Notes: generated from the letters alone by a model not told the origin. A DNA stretch of 64,000 bases from Calothrix sp. FI2-JRJ7 (GCA_019359675.1 JAHHGX010000091.1:372001-436000); one strand, 5' to 3'; counted from the first letter of the stretch, positions 17,201 to 26,237 are shown. Numbers and translations: made by a program.

Positions 17201-19988
17201 TCCGCGATGATGGGGAGTATGGCGCCTCAAAGGGTTCTGCTTGGAATAAAGTACCTATACTGCTATCGGTAATATCTTTTAGATATTCACCTGGTGTACT
17301 AGCGTTGGGGTCTATTTGGAAAATTACTAATTTGTCGTTATTGCGGTCGGAAGCAACGGCAATATCTACAGATTTACCACCTAACTTGAAGCCGTACTGT
17401 AAGTCTACGTTGTTGTAACGGATATTACCAGGATTTATTTCTTGTAATAAATTTCCAGATAAGTCATAAACTCGTAGACCGCCATTTTTAACGCTTGTAA
17501 CCACCAAGCTCTTTTGACTATCTGTAGAATTTACGTAGATAGCAGGGTCATCAGCATCCGCACGCTGACTAAATGGTAAAGTTGAATCATCTATTAAATC
17601 AGGACGAGTTTCGACGGTTGGAATAACAGTGGGTACTAAGTCAGCATCTAAAGCTAATATTTGGGTAAATTGTGTAGCACTAAAGTTATTATCGCTGACT
17701 AATACAATAGACTGGCGCCCGTCAGCAAGTTTTTCACCAAATGCTAAACCCTCGACGTTATCGAGTCCGGTAGATAAGTTCAGGTCATCAAGGTTTAATA
17801 ACAAGCGTTTTTCTACAGGTCTTATTGCTGCTAATCTATCACTGCTAAGATTATTTAGTGAATCAAAAGTACTAATATCACTGGCACCTTGCAAAGTGAT
17901 TTCATACAGCTTGATAGTATTACCTATACCTGTTGAGAAGGAACGTTCTAAAGCAATTAGTGTACCGCGATTATCGATTGCTAGTAAATCTACTAGTCCG
18001 TTGTTATTAAATGCTGTAGTTGGGTTTGATGGCGCCGCTACAATATCGGTATTATACAAGTATTCCTTCTCAGGTTGTCCGGTAACAACATTGTATTGAA
18101 TTATCCGTGAACGAGTTCCATTAGTAGTTGTGGCAACAGCACCATCTTGGAACAATGCGTTTTCGGTAGCAGTGTAGAGGAATTTTTGGTCTGGGGTAAT
18201 AGTTAAACTTTCAAACGCTAAGTTGTTGCGAACACCTGCTGTTTGAGTATCACCCGCATCAATATTACCGTTACCGTTTGTATCTTGGACAACGGGAAGG
18301 AATTTTTGAGGTACTGGTAGTGAGCGAATAAGCTGTCCTGTTGTTAAAGAGTATTCGTTAACAAACGGGTTAGTTACACGTCCTGCACTTGGGTTTGCTT
18401 CTCCTTCTGAGGAAATGAAAACTGTATCTTTGTTAGTAAGGGCAATACCTTCTGGGTCAAGACTTAATTCTGGATACAAGTTGCCGTTAGCATCTTTGAT
18501 AGGAGTAACATTAGTAAAAGTTACACCAGTGGTAGAGATAGTATTGGGGTTGGTTGTAAAAGTATAGAACCGGGCGGGACCAAATTGCGAACGGTCATCA
18601 GAGATAGCATAATAACGCTTATTAACAGCATCGTAGGTAACACCCGATAAACCACCTAATGGTACTTGTTTATCGTTTATTGTACCTGCCGCGCCTTCAG
18701 GAATAAAGCCTGTAGGTATTATAGTTTGTCCCTCAAAACCAATATTTGGAACTGTTGCACCATTAGTAGAAGGGGAAACTTGGACATCTGCCCATACTAG
18801 ACGGTGGTCAGAACTGGGGAACCCTCCTGGTAAACTAGAGTTAAATGTGCCAACTGGCGAAAATCCAGGGTCTGTATTTACAGGCCAATAAACTGCACTA
18901 TTATTTATAGTTAAATTACTCGAAGGCAATACATAATCTACACGAAGATTTCCTGGAGCAGTATCAGAAAAGTCTGCTGTGTCGAAAGCTGGGTTGCCTC
19001 TTTGTGTAAGGTTGGCGCCACCTTGTAATTCGGTTTGTTGGAATCCACCTGCACTTGTAGGGATAAAATTAGTGTTAACGCGCGGGTTGTTGAGAATCTG
19101 GAGAATGGCGTTATCAAAGCTATCACCATCGTTGGGGTCAGCGTTTTGATCACCCATGATAACAAATTGTGAACTTGAATTTAAACCGCCTTTATTACCG
19201 CCATCATCATATATATAGTTATTTTGACCAGGGGTAATATAATCTGACCAAAAACGAATTTCGTCATGGTTGCGTTTGCCGTTGCGGTCTTCGGCGCCAT
19301 CGAATGTGGGTGGTGTTGGATGACTGACTAAAACGTGAACGGTTTCACCATTTATTTTAATGGGTACATCCCAGTGACTTTTTGAAGAAAGACGCAAAGC
19401 TGCTTGTTCTTCGGGAGAGTACCAAGGTGTGGAAGAATCAGGAGTTGCAATAGTGGAAAGCAGAGAATTTGGCATATCCTTCCATAAGAAATTTTGGAAG
19501 GTGCGGATATTTGCTGTATCTATCGGGTATTTTGACAGCAGCAACATGCCAAATTGGCCGGGGAAGTTACCAAACCCGTATGCATCATCACCGTATCCTG
19601 GGGCGCCTGGTGTTGTGACAACGCTACCATTGTTATTGAGGTCAAAGCCAGAAGCTATGCCAGTGTTGGAAGGAGCAATGTAAATGTAGGGGTAATTAAC
19701 GGGGGTGGCGCCGTTTTGACTGACCGAAAGATAATTTTCTTGAAGGAGTTTAACTGGTGCAAGCGGGTCAGTCGCAACGTAGTCAAATTCGTTGATAAGT
19801 AAGATATCTGGGTTGTTGCGTTGAATAATTTCAGCAACAGCTTTGGCTTGGGTATTATTGGGTGTCGATAAATCTCGTACTAAATCACCTTCATTGTTGC
19901 GGTTGAGGGAAGCGTTAAACTGTGAGAAGCGAATATTGGATGAATCCATAAATGTTTTTTGAACGCGGTAGATAGTGTTTATAATCAT
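14250..19988 (-). CDS. giant secreted multi-domain phosphoesterase (nuclease, phytase, PhoD, RTX)
   Basis: 1912 residues. In order: endonuclease/exonuclease/phosphatase domain (about 14-405, NASLNRNNEGD, NPDILLINEFD, MGDQNADPND, SSDHRLVWAD); esterase-like phytase domain (about 415-785, GLSGVTYDAVNKRYYAISDD); 3-phytase-type propeller (about 790-1150, RADADDPAIYVN, SDRNNDKLVIF); PhoD-type phosphatase (about 1160-1710, N-terminal strand domain, GATGDWRGE, KLGDTIYADY, TIDDHEVVNDF, VSADIHGT); and RTX calcium-binding repeats (about 1717-1853, GAGNDxxxxGxGNN). RTX repeats and no Sec signal point to type I secretion. It probably gathers phosphate from nucleic acids, phytate and phosphodiesters outside the cell. 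An alternative start is the ATG at 19949. Confidence 0.9.
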   Translation of the reverse strand: MIINTIYRVQKTFMDSSNIRFSQFNASLNRNNEGDLVRDLSTPNNTQAKAVAEIIQRNNPDILLINEFDYVATDPLAPVKLLQENYLSVSQNGATPVNYPYIYIAPSNTGIASGFDLNNNGSVVTTPGAPGYGDDAYGFGNFPGQFGMLLLSKYPIDTANIRTFQNFLWKDMPNSLLSTIATPDSSTPWYSPEEQAALRLSSKSHWDVPIKINGETVHVLVSHPTPPTFDGAEDRNGKRNHDEIRFWSDYITPGQNNYIYDDGGNKGGLNSSSQFVIMGDQNADPNDGDSFDNAILQILNNPRVNTNFIPTSAGGFQQTELQGGANLTQRGNPAFDTADFSDTAPGNLRVDYVLPSSNLTINNSAVYWPVNTDPGFSPVGTFNSSLPGGFPSSDHRLVWADVQVSPSTNGATVPNIGFEGQTIIPTGFIPEGAAGTINDKQVPLGGLSGVTYDAVNKRYYAISDDRSQFGPARFYTFTTNPNTISTTGVTFTNVTPIKDANGNLYPELSLDPEGIALTNKDTVFISSEGEANPSAGRVTNPFVNEYSLTTGQLIRSLPVPQKFLPVVQDTNGNGNIDAGDTQTAGVRNNLAFESLTITPDQKFLYTATENALFQDGAVATTTNGTRSRIIQYNVVTGQPEKEYLYNTDIVAAPSNPTTAFNNNGLVDLLAIDNRGTLIALERSFSTGIGNTIKLYEITLQGASDISTFDSLNNLSSDRLAAIRPVEKRLLLNLDDLNLSTGLDNVEGLAFGEKLADGRQSIVLVSDNNFSATQFTQILALDADLVPTVIPTVETRPDLIDDSTLPFSQRADADDPAIYVNSTDSQKSLVVTSVKNGGLRVYDLSGNLLQEINPGNIRYNNVDLQYGFKLGGKSVDIAVASDRNNDKLVIFQIDPNASTPGEYLKDITDSSIGTLFQAEPFEAPYSPSSRSAYGLALYRSPKTDDYYAFVNRRTTGDVAQYKLIDKGNGTIGAERVREFTLPSPTGERSPQTEGMVADQELGNLYIGQENVGIWKFHAEPDGGKAGTLVDKVKALGGEHLTDDVEGLSIYYTKDGTGYLLVSSQGDNTFAAYTREGSNDFLGRFAVGNNGAIDSVQESDGTDVINIPLGPDFPFGLFVTQDGNNLPAKIVHGENVISNFKFVPWENIANAFSNPLKIDTTTYNPRTPQANSLLNGIASGDTTQDSTVLWARSNFTGAVKFEYSTSSDFSSIAGITTANVTNTLQPVKVDITGLTSGTQYYYRVTDAAGTSATGKFNTSAASGLKAGLKFGATGDWRGELSPYPAISNADERNLDFFVKLGDTIYADYPSPALKNADGTEKDQAITLDDYRTKHAEVYGKRYGQNTWGDLRASTSILATIDDHEVVNDFEGGEDLAKVSTSEQALYGANTGLVNDSPLYENGLQAFQEYNPIRDQFYSDGDARTVGERKLYRYNTYGSDAASFVLDARSFRDEGLPAADPTNPTSFLVNSFNPNRTMLGRPQLQDLKQDLLDAQNKGVTWKFVIVPEPAQNLGVLGASDRFEGYAAERTDILKFVDDNNIDNVVFVSADIHGTLVNNLTYQTAAGQRQIATGAFEITTGSVAFDAPLGQTLAGIASDLGLLSPAQKAFYDSLPTPGKDNFVKNFINQQLNSFGYDPLGLNDNLSQANGLINANLLQGDYVAAHTYGWTEFDIEPTTQKLVLTTYGIDAYTREELEANPTDIINRTPRIVSQFEVNPRAGAIRGGAGDNTLFGASGDDNIYGSTGNDTIYAAEGNNLIRGGEGNNNLYAGAGNDYFDAGNGNNNFYAGEGNNRIFAGNGNNVVYAGAGNDFISLGNGNNTIYAGEGNNVITSSGIDTIYTGSGKDTLKLDKGAGEATVYGFGASDTISLGSGFKFNDITISQLGGDTQLSVTSSNDLLATLKWVQSNTITSATFA

Positions 19989-20028
19989 CAGGGGTTAATT
20001 TTGAACTAAGTTCTAAAAAAAAATCTAT

Positions 20029-20072
20029 CTAAAGTAGTATTTTTATAAAATTTTCTATCTGAACTACTTTAG
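20029..20072. promoter_or_regulatory. inverted repeat upstream of the phosphatase gene
   Basis: CTAAAGTAGT at 20029-20038 faces ACTACTTTAG at 20063-20072, both preceded or joined by CTATCT. It lies 40-85 bases ahead of the start of the giant phosphatase on the reverse strand, where a promoter or operator is expected. A classical Pho box (three 8-bp direct repeats of the CTTAACCT type) was not recognised. Confidence 0.35.
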
Positions 20073-20209
20073 TTATTAATCCCTGTATCTACCATTGAAT
20101 AGCTGTTAATTTAAATACTGATATGTTTCAGTTTATGTACTGGTTAAGGTTGTTGTCGGTTGGGTTACGCAAAACAGGAACCCAACCTATAGATGATGTG
20201 GCGCCTTTT

Positions 20210-20815
20210 TTAAGTATTTTTGAAGAGTGAGTATGTTACTTCTTTGTAAGAAATTAGCCAGAAATAAAGTGCGGCATTTATTCCACTAAATAGCTTGGGT
20301 ATACCTTCTGAGAAGGTGGAAATAGTAGTTAGGTGTAGTGAGTCTATTAGGATTGCTATTGATAGTAGAACAATGCTAGTTAAGAGTAAAGGATAAGGTG
20401 TTGATTTTATTATTTTCCAGAATGCTTTGCCGTAGCTGAAGCCAATTAGAGCGTAAATTGTGATAGTTGTAAGCTTTGGGATGCCAGCATAGACGAGTGT
20501 TATATGAATTCTATATTTTTCATTGATTAAGAAGCCTAACATTAGCAAGGCAGAGCATAAAATAAAATTATTGTTCGCATTTTTGGGACGAATCTTGTTG
20601 AGTAATGCAAAGCTGAAGGCACAAACAACTGGTGGGATACAACATAATAATTGAAATGTATATGTAAATAATCCATCGGTCGGATATTGAGGACTTTCGG
20701 GTGGAGAAAATAATCCTTCTGTAGGTAGATTTAATAGTTTAGCCCAGGCTGTAAATAAGACTACTAGGAGTAAGAATATACCGTTAATTGCAAGTATGAA
20801 ACGATACTTTTTCAT
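20210..20815 (-). CDS. hypothetical membrane protein
   Basis: 201 residues with about six hydrophobic segments: FILAINGIFLLLVVLFTAWA near the N-terminus, FTYTFQLLCCIPPVVCAFSF, FILCSALLMLGFLI, IYALIGFSYG, LLLTSIVLLSIAILI and GINAALYFWLISY. Short polar loops and a basic N-terminus are consistent with an inner or thylakoid membrane protein. I do not recognise the family. It lies alone, upstream of the phosphatase gene on the same strand, with about 220 bases between. Confidence 0.6.
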   Translation of the reverse strand: MKKYRFILAINGIFLLLVVLFTAWAKLLNLPTEGLFSPPESPQYPTDGLFTYTFQLLCCIPPVVCAFSFALLNKIRPKNANNNFILCSALLMLGFLINEKYRIHITLVYAGIPKLTTITIYALIGFSYGKAFWKIIKSTPYPLLLTSIVLLSIAILIDSLHLTTISTFSEGIPKLFSGINAALYFWLISYKEVTYSLFKNT

Positions 20816-20943
20816 GAAATTGTTAAGAAGTTATGTTTTTTAGATTATTTTATATTGATTCTGGAGGAACGGGCAGGATGCTCATTCCGCAAGAATTTAC
20901 CAAAATGCATTAAATTATTCTTGTTGCTTTTTTCACATATACT

Positions 20944-21684
20944 ATGACAAACGTCGAAATTATGACTAAGCATGTTAAAGTACCTAACAATGGCTTGGAA
21001 ATTGATGCTTATCTCGCTCAACCACCTAGTACAGGAACTTATGGAGCGGTTGTAGTTATTCAAGAAATCTTTGGAGTCAACAGCCATGTTCGGGATGTTA
21101 CGGAAAGAATAGCTAAACAAGGGTATGTGGCAATAGCACCTGCAATGTTTCAACGTGTTGCTCCCGGTTTTGATGTTGGGTACTCTCAAGAAGACATGCA
21201 GCTTGGTTTTCAGTATATGCAGCAAATCAAGGCGCCGGAGATAATGAGCGACATTAAAGCTACTATAGATTATCTTAAAACTTTACCCAATGTTAAAGCT
21301 GAAGCGATAGGCACCATTGGTTTCTGTTTCGGTGGTCATGTTGCTTACTTAGCTGCGACACTACCTGATATTAAAGCTACTGCTTCGTTCTACGGTGGTG
21401 GGATTGCTACTTCGGGTCTTGGTGCTGAAACTGCGACAATTAACCGCACTTCGGAAATAAAGGGCGCCATTTATGCATTTTTTGGCACACAAGATTCATT
21501 TATTTCAGAGGAGCAAAATCAGCAAATAGAGGCAGAATTAAAGAAACATCATATAAATCATCGTGTTTTTCGGTACGATGCAGACCACGGGTTTTTCTGT
21601 GACCAACGCGCGAGTTATAAACCTGAAGCTGCTGCTGATGCTTGGCAAGATGTATTAGAACTTTTCCAAAATAATTTAAAGTAA
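20944..21684 (+). CDS. dienelactone hydrolase family protein
   Basis: 246 residues, full length. The alpha/beta hydrolase pattern of the family is clear: VVVIQEIFGVNSHVRDVTER near residue 38, the Cys nucleophile in TIGFCFGGHVAY near 124, the Asp in AFFGTQDSFI near 183, and the His in DADHGFFCDQR near 220. It is a cytoplasmic hydrolase of dienelactone-type or other ester substrates. A second ATG at 20965 (MTKHVKV) could be the true start. It is transcribed divergently from the membrane gene at 20815. Confidence 0.9.
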   Translation: MTNVEIMTKHVKVPNNGLEIDAYLAQPPSTGTYGAVVVIQEIFGVNSHVRDVTERIAKQGYVAIAPAMFQRVAPGFDVGYSQEDMQLGFQYMQQIKAPEIMSDIKATIDYLKTLPNVKAEAIGTIGFCFGGHVAYLAATLPDIKATASFYGGGIATSGLGAETATINRTSEIKGAIYAFFGTQDSFISEEQNQQIEAELKKHHINHRVFRYDADHGFFCDQRASYKPEAAADAWQDVLELFQNNLK

Positions 21685-21687
21685 ACT

Positions 21688-21715
21688 CTTGTGGAACGGG
21701 CAGGGATGCCCGTCT
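21688..21715. repeat. CTTGTGGAACGGGCAGGGATGCCCGTC repeat
   Basis: Member of the GGGCATCC-type intergenic hairpin family, placed 4 bases after the dienelactone hydrolase stop, where GACGGGCATCC folds back on GGGCAGGGATGCCCGTC. A related copy with an inverted sense is upstream of the same gene at about 20868-20893. Confidence 0.6.
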
Positions 21716-21976
21716 TCTAAAATACATAAAAAAATAAGATTTCAAATTCTTTCACAATTTGAGAATCTAATTCTTAAGAATTAATAATTTATCTTCCTCA
21801 AGTGCAGTGACAGGGAGGCGCCAGTCAAATTAAACATTGCATAAGTAAAATTAATTTGATACCTAGGTTAGAGAATAATTCACAAATTTGTAAGCTAAAC
21901 CTAAAAATACTCATACAGATAGAAGTTTAGAATTGAAGCGAGAGATATATTAAAACCTAAAAAGAGAGGTACACTA

Positions 21977-22228
21977 ATGGCAAGAGAAGTTACAGATACA
22001 GATAGTATCACTTGGTCATGCGTTCAAGCTTATGCAGGACTATCTGATAACGAAGAAAAAAGCGATGCAGCTAAAGTTAGTGGTGAAGATGATGCATATT
22101 GGGTTGTTTGCACTCCAAGTGGTGGCGCCAAGTCAGTAAGAATTAAGCTATCAGGTGATTGGGAAGATTCATGTTCAGATGAGGAGTTACTAGACCAAAT
22201 TAAGCAAGAACTACAGCCAGCAGTTTAA
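21977..22228 (+). CDS. small acidic hypothetical protein
   Basis: 83 residues, with a good ribosome site (AAAGAGAGGT, 7 bases before the ATG). The sequence is acidic, with a hydrophobic core (AYWVVCTPSGGAKSVRIKL) and an aspartate/glutamate-rich tail (GDWEDSCSDEELLDQIKQEL). There is no signal peptide or membrane segment. It has the look of a conserved cyanobacterial orphan, but I cannot name a family. The flanks on both sides are long non-coding stretches. Confidence 0.65.
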   Translation: MAREVTDTDSITWSCVQAYAGLSDNEEKSDAAKVSGEDDAYWVVCTPSGGAKSVRIKLSGDWEDSCSDEELLDQIKQELQPAV

Positions 22229-22312
22229 TCTTTATAAGACTTATAGAATTGGTATATAAAAGCGTTAAGTACGTGGTATTTGAAAAAAGTTCAACGTGGC
22301 AATAAGACTGTA

Positions 22313-22372
22313 AGGTGCGTGATAGCTATTAAAATCTACAATAAAATGAAAATTAAAAGCTATCACGCACCT
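22313..22372. repeat. AGGTGCGTGATAGCT inverted repeat (GGTGCGTGA family)
   Basis: AGGTGCGTGATAGCT at 22313-22327 and AGCTATCACGCACCT at 22358-22372 are perfect 15-bp inverted arms around a 30-base AT-rich loop. Relatives with different inner stems are at 38365-38425 and 40819-40877. Confidence 0.8.
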
Positions 22373-22385
22373 CTCTCCATCACTC

Positions 22386-22592
22386 TCAATTGTCACAACA
22401 TTTCGATTTACAACAATTATTAATTATTTCATTAGTTTGAATAAGTTTTGCAGCATAAGAAACATAAGTTCTTTTACTTTTTTTCTCACTCTCTTTGACA
22501 TCTTTATAAATAGCCCAAAAGTCGTAATTAAATTCAGCAGCATGGGCTTCTCGCACTTGTCTTATTTCTTCTATAATTGGGTCTTCTTTCAT
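22386..22592 (-). CDS. small hypothetical protein with Cys-rich tail
   Basis: 68 residues, ATG at 22592. The N-terminal half is a charged helix (DPIIEEIRQVREAHAAEFNY then DFWAIYKDVKESEKK), a pattern I associate with small cyanobacterial proteins of unknown role, often near TA loci. The last residues, NNCCKSKCCDN, contain four cysteines in two pairs, which is unusual and may bind a metal or simply be an extension created by sequence drift. No partner gene is adjacent. Confidence 0.5.
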   Translation of the reverse strand: MKEDPIIEEIRQVREAHAAEFNYDFWAIYKDVKESEKKSKRTYVSYAAKLIQTNEIINNCCKSKCCDN

Positions 22593-23145
22593 TAGTTAAG
22601 TCTCCAAAAGTTCCTCTGGGCAGTGTTGTGCGTTTAACCAGCTTCATAAGGATTTTTGACTACTGATAAACCGTTATAATATTATTTTGGCTTATACAGA
22701 GAAAAATAGTTAGATAGTAATTATACGGACTTCAGCTTCTTTTTACAAACTTTAAATGACTGTGCGAGGAGCATGACTTAACGGTAGTATCATAGTATAT
22801 ATCTTTAGAATCTTGGTAATATAACTGAATTGCCTGAAAGCGCGATTGCTAGGTTGTAAATATTGCTTTTTGGTGGGAAACGCCGTAAAGACGAGAATAG
22901 TGCCAGGAATTAGAAGAGTATTCGATTTTAAAATGGCGGGCGCCGTTTAATAAACAGAATTGGACACAGTGGGGACAACTTTTAGAAATTTAGTACAAAA
23001 TAACTATTAAATGGCATTTGTAAGTAATTACGATTGGCGCCTGACAAGAGTGCATAAGTTAATTTAGACCAACCCTATTAAACGTACAGAAGAAGTAAAC
23101 AACTTCTTGCTTCATAAATTTTACGTTTATTATCAGGGAAAAATC
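22593..23145. other. 553-base intergenic region
   Basis: No convincing gene, tRNA or long repeat seen. Two GGCGCC sites (22938, 23035) fall here, which is unusual since most lie in genes, so decayed coding sequence is possible. The promoter of the Cys-rich peptide gene probably lies near 23050-23130. Confidence 0.4.
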
Positions 23146-23412
23146 ATGAACGCTATCGAATTACAACAGTTGAAAGACGAAATTACAGAAAAAATGATTG
23201 AGGGTCTACAAAATCAGAATTTTGACAAGATTCTTGAGAAATATGATGTATTAGGTAAAGCCAAGCTCAAGTTTCTATATACTATTGACCTTGATACAGT
23301 TGAATCAACTGATGTTAAAGATATTCCAGGCCAAGAAGTTTTGCCACAAACATGCGGATGGTGTATGCCTTGCCCGTCAAATCCTAATCTAAAAATGTGT
23401 CGTTGTTGTTAG
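23146..23412 (+). CDS. small protein with Cys-rich C-terminus, possible RiPP precursor
   Basis: 88 residues from the ATG at 23146, preceded by CAGGGAAAAATC; a 101-residue form from 23107 is less likely. Residues 1-70 are leader-like: polar, helical, charged (MNAIELQQLKDEITEKMIEG). The last 18 residues hold six cysteines: CGWCMPCP, then PNLKMCRCC at the very end. This leader plus Cys-rich core layout is typical of ribosomal peptide natural product precursors, or else of a metal-binding protein. No radical SAM, cyclodehydratase, lanthionine or peptidase-transporter gene is near. The call is speculative, but the coding status looks good. Confidence 0.6.
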   Translation: MNAIELQQLKDEITEKMIEGLQNQNFDKILEKYDVLGKAKLKFLYTIDLDTVESTDVKDIPGQEVLPQTCGWCMPCPSNPNLKMCRCC

Positions 23413-23570
23413 TTTAATATTATACAAGAATATTCCTTTAATTACGCAATAAGTATAACTGCATTTTAACTTCAATTTGATGTAGCCTATTTACTATAGT
23501 GCTACATTATTTTTGTTTGGCTAATTGTACGTGTGTAACAAACAAACCGTGCAATAGTAAGGAGGTAAGT

Positions 23571-25904
23571 ATGCTGTTGAGTCAATATAAAGGATGTTGT
23601 ATTGGTATTGCAATTACATGTTGTTTTACTAACAATGCTATTGCCCAAATCAAGCCGGATAGTACTTTACCAATTAATTCTAGTGTTACAGAATCTGAAA
23701 ATGTGAGTGTTATTTCTGGTGGAACCAAAGCTGGAAGCAATCTTTTTCATAGCTTTGAAGAGTTTTCGATAACTTCTGGGCAAACTGCTTATTTTACCAA
23801 TTCTACTAATATTGTAAACATAATTAGTCGAGTCACGGGTAAACAAGCATCTAATATTGATGGAAGTATTCGTGCTTCGGGCGCAACTAATCTGTTTTTT
23901 ATTAATCCAAATGGCATTATATTTGGTACAAATGCTTCGTTAGATATTGGTGGTTCGTTTCTAGCAAGTACAGCTAGTGCATTCAAGTTTGCTGATGGTA
24001 CAATGTATAGTGCAACATTTCATAAAGACAAAGCGTTGCTTACTGTTAGCACCCCAACTGGGTTGCAATTTGGAACTACTGCTTCACCTATTCGTATTAC
24101 ATCCCAAGCTAGCACGGACGGTGTAACTAATAGCTTAGGCGCCCCTGTTGGTTTACGAGTGCCAGACGGTAAAACTTTATCACTTATTGGTGGTAACATA
24201 ATATTTGAAGGTGGAAATTTAACAGCATCTCGAGGACAAATCGAGTTAATAAGTGTTGCAGGTAATAATTCAGTTAATTTAAATCCGACATCCCAACTTT
24301 GGACTCTAGATAAAACAGAAGCTCAAAATTTGCAAGATATTAAATTATTCGAGAGAAATGTTGGTGGTCAAAATATTCCTTCGATGGTAGATACTGGTAG
24401 TAACATTGCCAGCGGTAGTATTTATGTACAAGGTCGGGTTGTGGAATTAAGTGGTAATTTAGTAAACTTAGGAACTTTAAATCAAGGCTCTATAGATGGC
24501 CAAGGAATAACAATTAATGCTATTAAATTAATTGTACGTGATGGCGCCCAAATATATACTTCTACTTTAGGTACAGGTGCTGCGGGAGATATACAAGCAA
24601 ACGTTTTTGAATTAGTACAGTTAAGTGACAATTCAAAATTTTTATTCAATGATAACGTTGTATATACTAGCTTATTTAGCACAACTAGTGCAAGTGGGAG
24701 AGCAGGCAATATAACAATAAATACTAAAAATTTGTATATTCAGGGGGCACAGATATCTACAGGGTCTGAAGGAATAAGATTACTACTATTAAATCAATAT
24801 ATACCTGCTACAGGAGTAGGTGGAAATTTGACTATAAATGCATTGAAAGGAGTAGAAATAATTGGAAAAACAGATAATCCTAATATAGGTTTATTTGCCG
24901 GAACTGAAAGTTCTGGTGATGCTGGAAACTTGAAATTGACTACTGGAACATTAATAGTCCGTTCAGGTGGCGCAGTAACTGTCAGTAGTAAAATTACAAG
25001 AGATGAAATATATCTTGGAGATACAAGTAAATTAGGAACTGCGGGGAATCTTGATATACAAGCGCGCAATATTCTTCTAGATACAAGCGCAAAAATTACA
25101 TCAGAAACAGACTTAGGACGCGGTGGGAATATTAATTTACTGGTACGCGACCTATTACTAATGCGTAGAGGTAGTCAAATATCAACATCGGCAGGTAGAT
25201 TAGATTCCGCTGGAGATGGTGGCAACATTACTATTGATATCCCTACTGGCTTTATTGTGGCGCCACCTCAAGAAAACAATGATATTACAACTAATGCTTA
25301 TCTAGGTAGTGGTGGCAAAGTTCAAATTGATGCAATTAGTCTTTTTGGTGTGGCGCCTCTGAGTCGAGAAGACTTAGTGAGAAAATTAAAAATTAACAAT
25401 GGTACAAACTCAAGTGTACTTGACCCAGATTCGCTACCAACAAGCGATATCACAGCTATTTCCCAGGAAAATCCAACATTGAATGGTATCGTAAATATTA
25501 ATACTTTAGATAACAGTATTAACCGTACAATTATTAATTTACCAACGCAGCTAGTTGAACAGAAAGTTGCCCAAAGTTGCTCCTCTAATATAGTAAGAGG
25601 TGAAAGCCAATTTGTTGTTACTGGACGTGGTGGACTCCCTATTAGTCCTAGAGACCTGATTAGAACTAATACTACTTTGGAACCCGATTGGGTTTCAGTT
25701 GGGAGAGGTGATAGTGAAAGCCGGCAAGATTCTCTTCCTTATGCACCGAGCAAAATAAACACAGATTCTTCGCGCTATCCGATGAAAATTGTGGAAGCGC
25801 AAGGTTGGGTGCGTTCTTCTAAAGGAGATTTGTACTTAGTTGCTAACACCCCTTTTACGAAAATTGATACACCTAGATTTCAATCTATATCTTGTAGAAG
25901 GTGA
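23571..25904 (+). CDS. filamentous haemagglutinin-like exoprotein (TpsA family)
   Basis: 777 residues from the ATG at 23571, which has a strong ribosome site (AAGGAGGTAAGT); the frame is open further upstream to 23499. A signal peptide (GCCIGIAITCCFTNNAIAQ) precedes the TPS secretion domain, with the hallmark NLFFINPNGIIFG near residue 107. The rest is beta-helix of repeating strands (GNLTINALKGVEIIG, GNLKLTTGTLIVRSGG, GNINLLVRDLLL). The end has CSS/ESQFVVTGRGGLP and a final Cys pair region typical of cyanobacterial members. It is secreted through a TpsB outer-membrane pore, not encoded nearby, and probably acts in adhesion. Confidence 0.9.
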   Translation: MLLSQYKGCCIGIAITCCFTNNAIAQIKPDSTLPINSSVTESENVSVISGGTKAGSNLFHSFEEFSITSGQTAYFTNSTNIVNIISRVTGKQASNIDGSIRASGATNLFFINPNGIIFGTNASLDIGGSFLASTASAFKFADGTMYSATFHKDKALLTVSTPTGLQFGTTASPIRITSQASTDGVTNSLGAPVGLRVPDGKTLSLIGGNIIFEGGNLTASRGQIELISVAGNNSVNLNPTSQLWTLDKTEAQNLQDIKLFERNVGGQNIPSMVDTGSNIASGSIYVQGRVVELSGNLVNLGTLNQGSIDGQGITINAIKLIVRDGAQIYTSTLGTGAAGDIQANVFELVQLSDNSKFLFNDNVVYTSLFSTTSASGRAGNITINTKNLYIQGAQISTGSEGIRLLLLNQYIPATGVGGNLTINALKGVEIIGKTDNPNIGLFAGTESSGDAGNLKLTTGTLIVRSGGAVTVSSKITRDEIYLGDTSKLGTAGNLDIQARNILLDTSAKITSETDLGRGGNINLLVRDLLLMRRGSQISTSAGRLDSAGDGGNITIDIPTGFIVAPPQENNDITTNAYLGSGGKVQIDAISLFGVAPLSREDLVRKLKINNGTNSSVLDPDSLPTSDITAISQENPTLNGIVNINTLDNSINRTIINLPTQLVEQKVAQSCSSNIVRGESQFVVTGRGGLPISPRDLIRTNTTLEPDWVSVGRGDSESRQDSLPYAPSKINTDSSRYPMKIVEAQGWVRSSKGDLYLVANTPFTKIDTPRFQSISCRR

Positions 25905-25926
25905 TACTGGAAAGCATACTTGAACA

Positions 25927-25981
25927 GCTTTGGATGCCTGTTCCACAAGAATTTATCTTGTGGGATGGGCATCCTTGCCAT
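25927..25981. repeat. CTTGTGGGATGGGCATCCTTGCC inverted repeat
   Basis: GATGCCTGTTCCACAAGAA faces TTATCTTGTGGGATGGGCATCC, a nearly full hairpin of the GGGCATCC family, just downstream of the exoprotein gene; it may terminate transcription. Confidence 0.65.
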
Positions 25982-26237
25982 TAGTGTCAAGTTAAGCTCA
26001 AACTCGTTACGTCTTCGGAGTAATTAGGGCTTGCTTAAAAATTAGGTTTTAGAGGAACAAAAAACGAACTTTGAATGGCGCCATAAATGCTTTGTTTATC
26101 AGCGTCGCTCTTAAATTCCGTATAAAAGCAAGACAAAAGTTCGTCTTTATACTTTGTTACTAACAAAACCTCCCGTTGACAAATGGATTTAAACCTTAAG
26201 TTGACACCAATGGCATCCTTGCCCGTCCCTTCCTCTG

